Assembly: GCA_019637295.1 (NCBI GenBank)
Contig: JAHBVX010000002.1
Coordinates: forward strand, 372,001 to 436,000
Reading direction: 5' to 3'
Length of the DNA: 64,000 bases
DNA from: Polyangiaceae bacterium
GTDB lineage: Bacteria > Myxococcota_A > Polyangia > Polyangiales > Polyangiaceae
A model generated the notes under the pieces. The model had not been told where the DNA came from, did not search any database, and saw only the letters and a list, made by a program, of their open reading frames with translations. Made by a program: the position numbers and the translations under genes. Positions 63,482 through 64,000 of this stretch are shown here, piece after piece (within the stretch, counting starts at the first letter, position 1; the number at the start of each line of letters is the position of its first letter).

Positions 63482-64000
63482 TCAGTCGATGTTGACTGTC
63501 ACCGCGAGCGGGCGCTTCTCGATCAGGCACTTGTCATCGGTGCACACCGAGAAGGACAGGGTCCCGCTGACGGTTCCTTTGCCCTTCTGGGTAGCCGAAA
63601 AAGGCACACTCATCGTCGACGTCTTCTCCGCGATGGACATGCTGCGCACTACCGCGGTCGGATAGCTCACGCCGCTGCCTGGCGCGTCCAGCGTGAACTT
63701 GTACGGGTACTTCAGGTTGCATTTGAAGGGCGCCTTGGCGCTGAGCACGATGGTGGCGCTCGCGGTCTCGCCTTGCCTCACGGGGCTCGGCGCCTGGATC
63801 GACAACGCGAAGCTGTCGGCCGCGTGGGAAGAGCCGCGCACGGTGGAGACCTTGCGCGGCGGCGGCTCCGGCTCCTGCTCGGCGGTGGCCGGCGCCTCCG
63901 CTGTCGCCGTCGCTGTTGCGGTAGGCTTGAGCGCTGCGACCTTGGGCGCCGCCGTGGCGGCGGGGGCGTGGGTCACGACGGGCGCAACCTCCGGCGGCGG
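63482..64000 (-). CDS. Secreted beta-sandwich protein, C-terminal part (5' end outside window)
   Basis: The frame is open through the window edge, so at least 173 residues are seen. A Pro/Ala/Thr-rich linker (TATATATAEAPATAEQEPEPPP) leads to a beta-sandwich domain: DSFALSIQAPSPVRQGETASATIVLSAKAPFKCNLKYPYKF, GTLSFSVCTDDKCLIEKRPLAVTVNID. The final C-x4-C with -PLAVTVN looks like the N-terminal thiol domain of DsbD or related thiol:disulfide proteins. A link to disulfide exchange is inference. It converges with the esterase-like gene, 14 bp apart. Confidence 0.6.
   Translation of the reverse strand, partial: PPPEVAPVVTHAPAATAAPKVAALKPTATATATAEAPATAEQEPEPPPRKVSTVRGSSHAADSFALSIQAPSPVRQGETASATIVLSAKAPFKCNLKYPYKFTLDAPGSGVSYPTAVVRSMSIAEKTSTMSVPFSATQKGKGTVSGTLSFSVCTDDKCLIEKRPLAVTVNID

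Overview
This is a high-GC chromosomal window from what is most likely a Myxococcota bacterium, probably of the Polyangiales type. The case rests on gene content: many lipoproteins with clear lipoboxes, two PHM-like copper monooxygenase lipoproteins, a Ser/Thr kinase with a PEGA domain, a chemosensory operon with a HEAT-repeat member, and orphan proteins of myxobacterial style. No rRNA, tRNA, IS element, prophage or CRISPR array was recognised. About 55 protein genes fill the window tightly, often with 4-bp ATGA or GTGA overlaps.

Layout. 1-3.3 kb: edge fragment of a membrane protein, a TlpA-like redoxin, and a coiled-coil/membrane-protein pair. 3.4-13.3 kb: an alpha/beta hydrolase lipoprotein, then a chemosensory operon (cheY-cheA-cheW-cheW-HEAT-cheR-cheB) without a receptor gene, followed by an HtrA protease. 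13.3-25.4 kb: fumC, an MltD-type transglycosylase, a FadL-like porin with a 1290-aa lipoprotein, glmU, and copper monooxygenase 1. 25.4-31.5 kb: a small lipoprotein, ribA, holA, ribF, a DUF4912-like protein, a folB fusion, and an orphan sigma-region-4 protein. 31.5-41.2 kb: copper monooxygenase 2, a Ser/Thr kinase, a one-domain asparaginase, a lipase-like lipoprotein coupled to an unrecognised lipoprotein with six Cys repeats, a secreted protein, a tetraheme cytochrome and an FGE-like lipoprotein. 41.3-44.6 kb: acyl-CoA dehydrogenase, a TolA-like membrane protein, and a phosphoesterase.

44.6-60.8 kb is a coherent redox and low-oxygen island. One minus-strand run reads CBS protein, two UspA proteins, a globin-coupled histidine kinase, a double receiver, a REC-PAS kinase, UspA, pyruvate:ferredoxin oxidoreductase and a dihydroorotate-dehydrogenase-like protein. 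Upstream lies a group 3b-like [NiFe]-hydrogenase operon with a cysteine-less glutaredoxin, a cyclic-nucleotide-binding protein, four hydrogenase subunits and a maturation protease. A separate CBS gene between them has a near-perfect sigma-54 promoter. I infer an oxygen sensor controlling fermentative and hydrogen metabolism, resembling the actinobacterial DosR dormancy set in content. 60.8-64 kb holds a membrane protein, an esterase-like protein and an edge fragment.

Two observations stand out. Many genes that lead transcription units carry a TAnnnT -10-like box only 5-9 nt before the start codon and no Shine-Dalgarno, which suggests widespread leaderless mRNAs. The six-repeat Cys lipoprotein at 37.3-37.95 kb is unlike any family I recognise.
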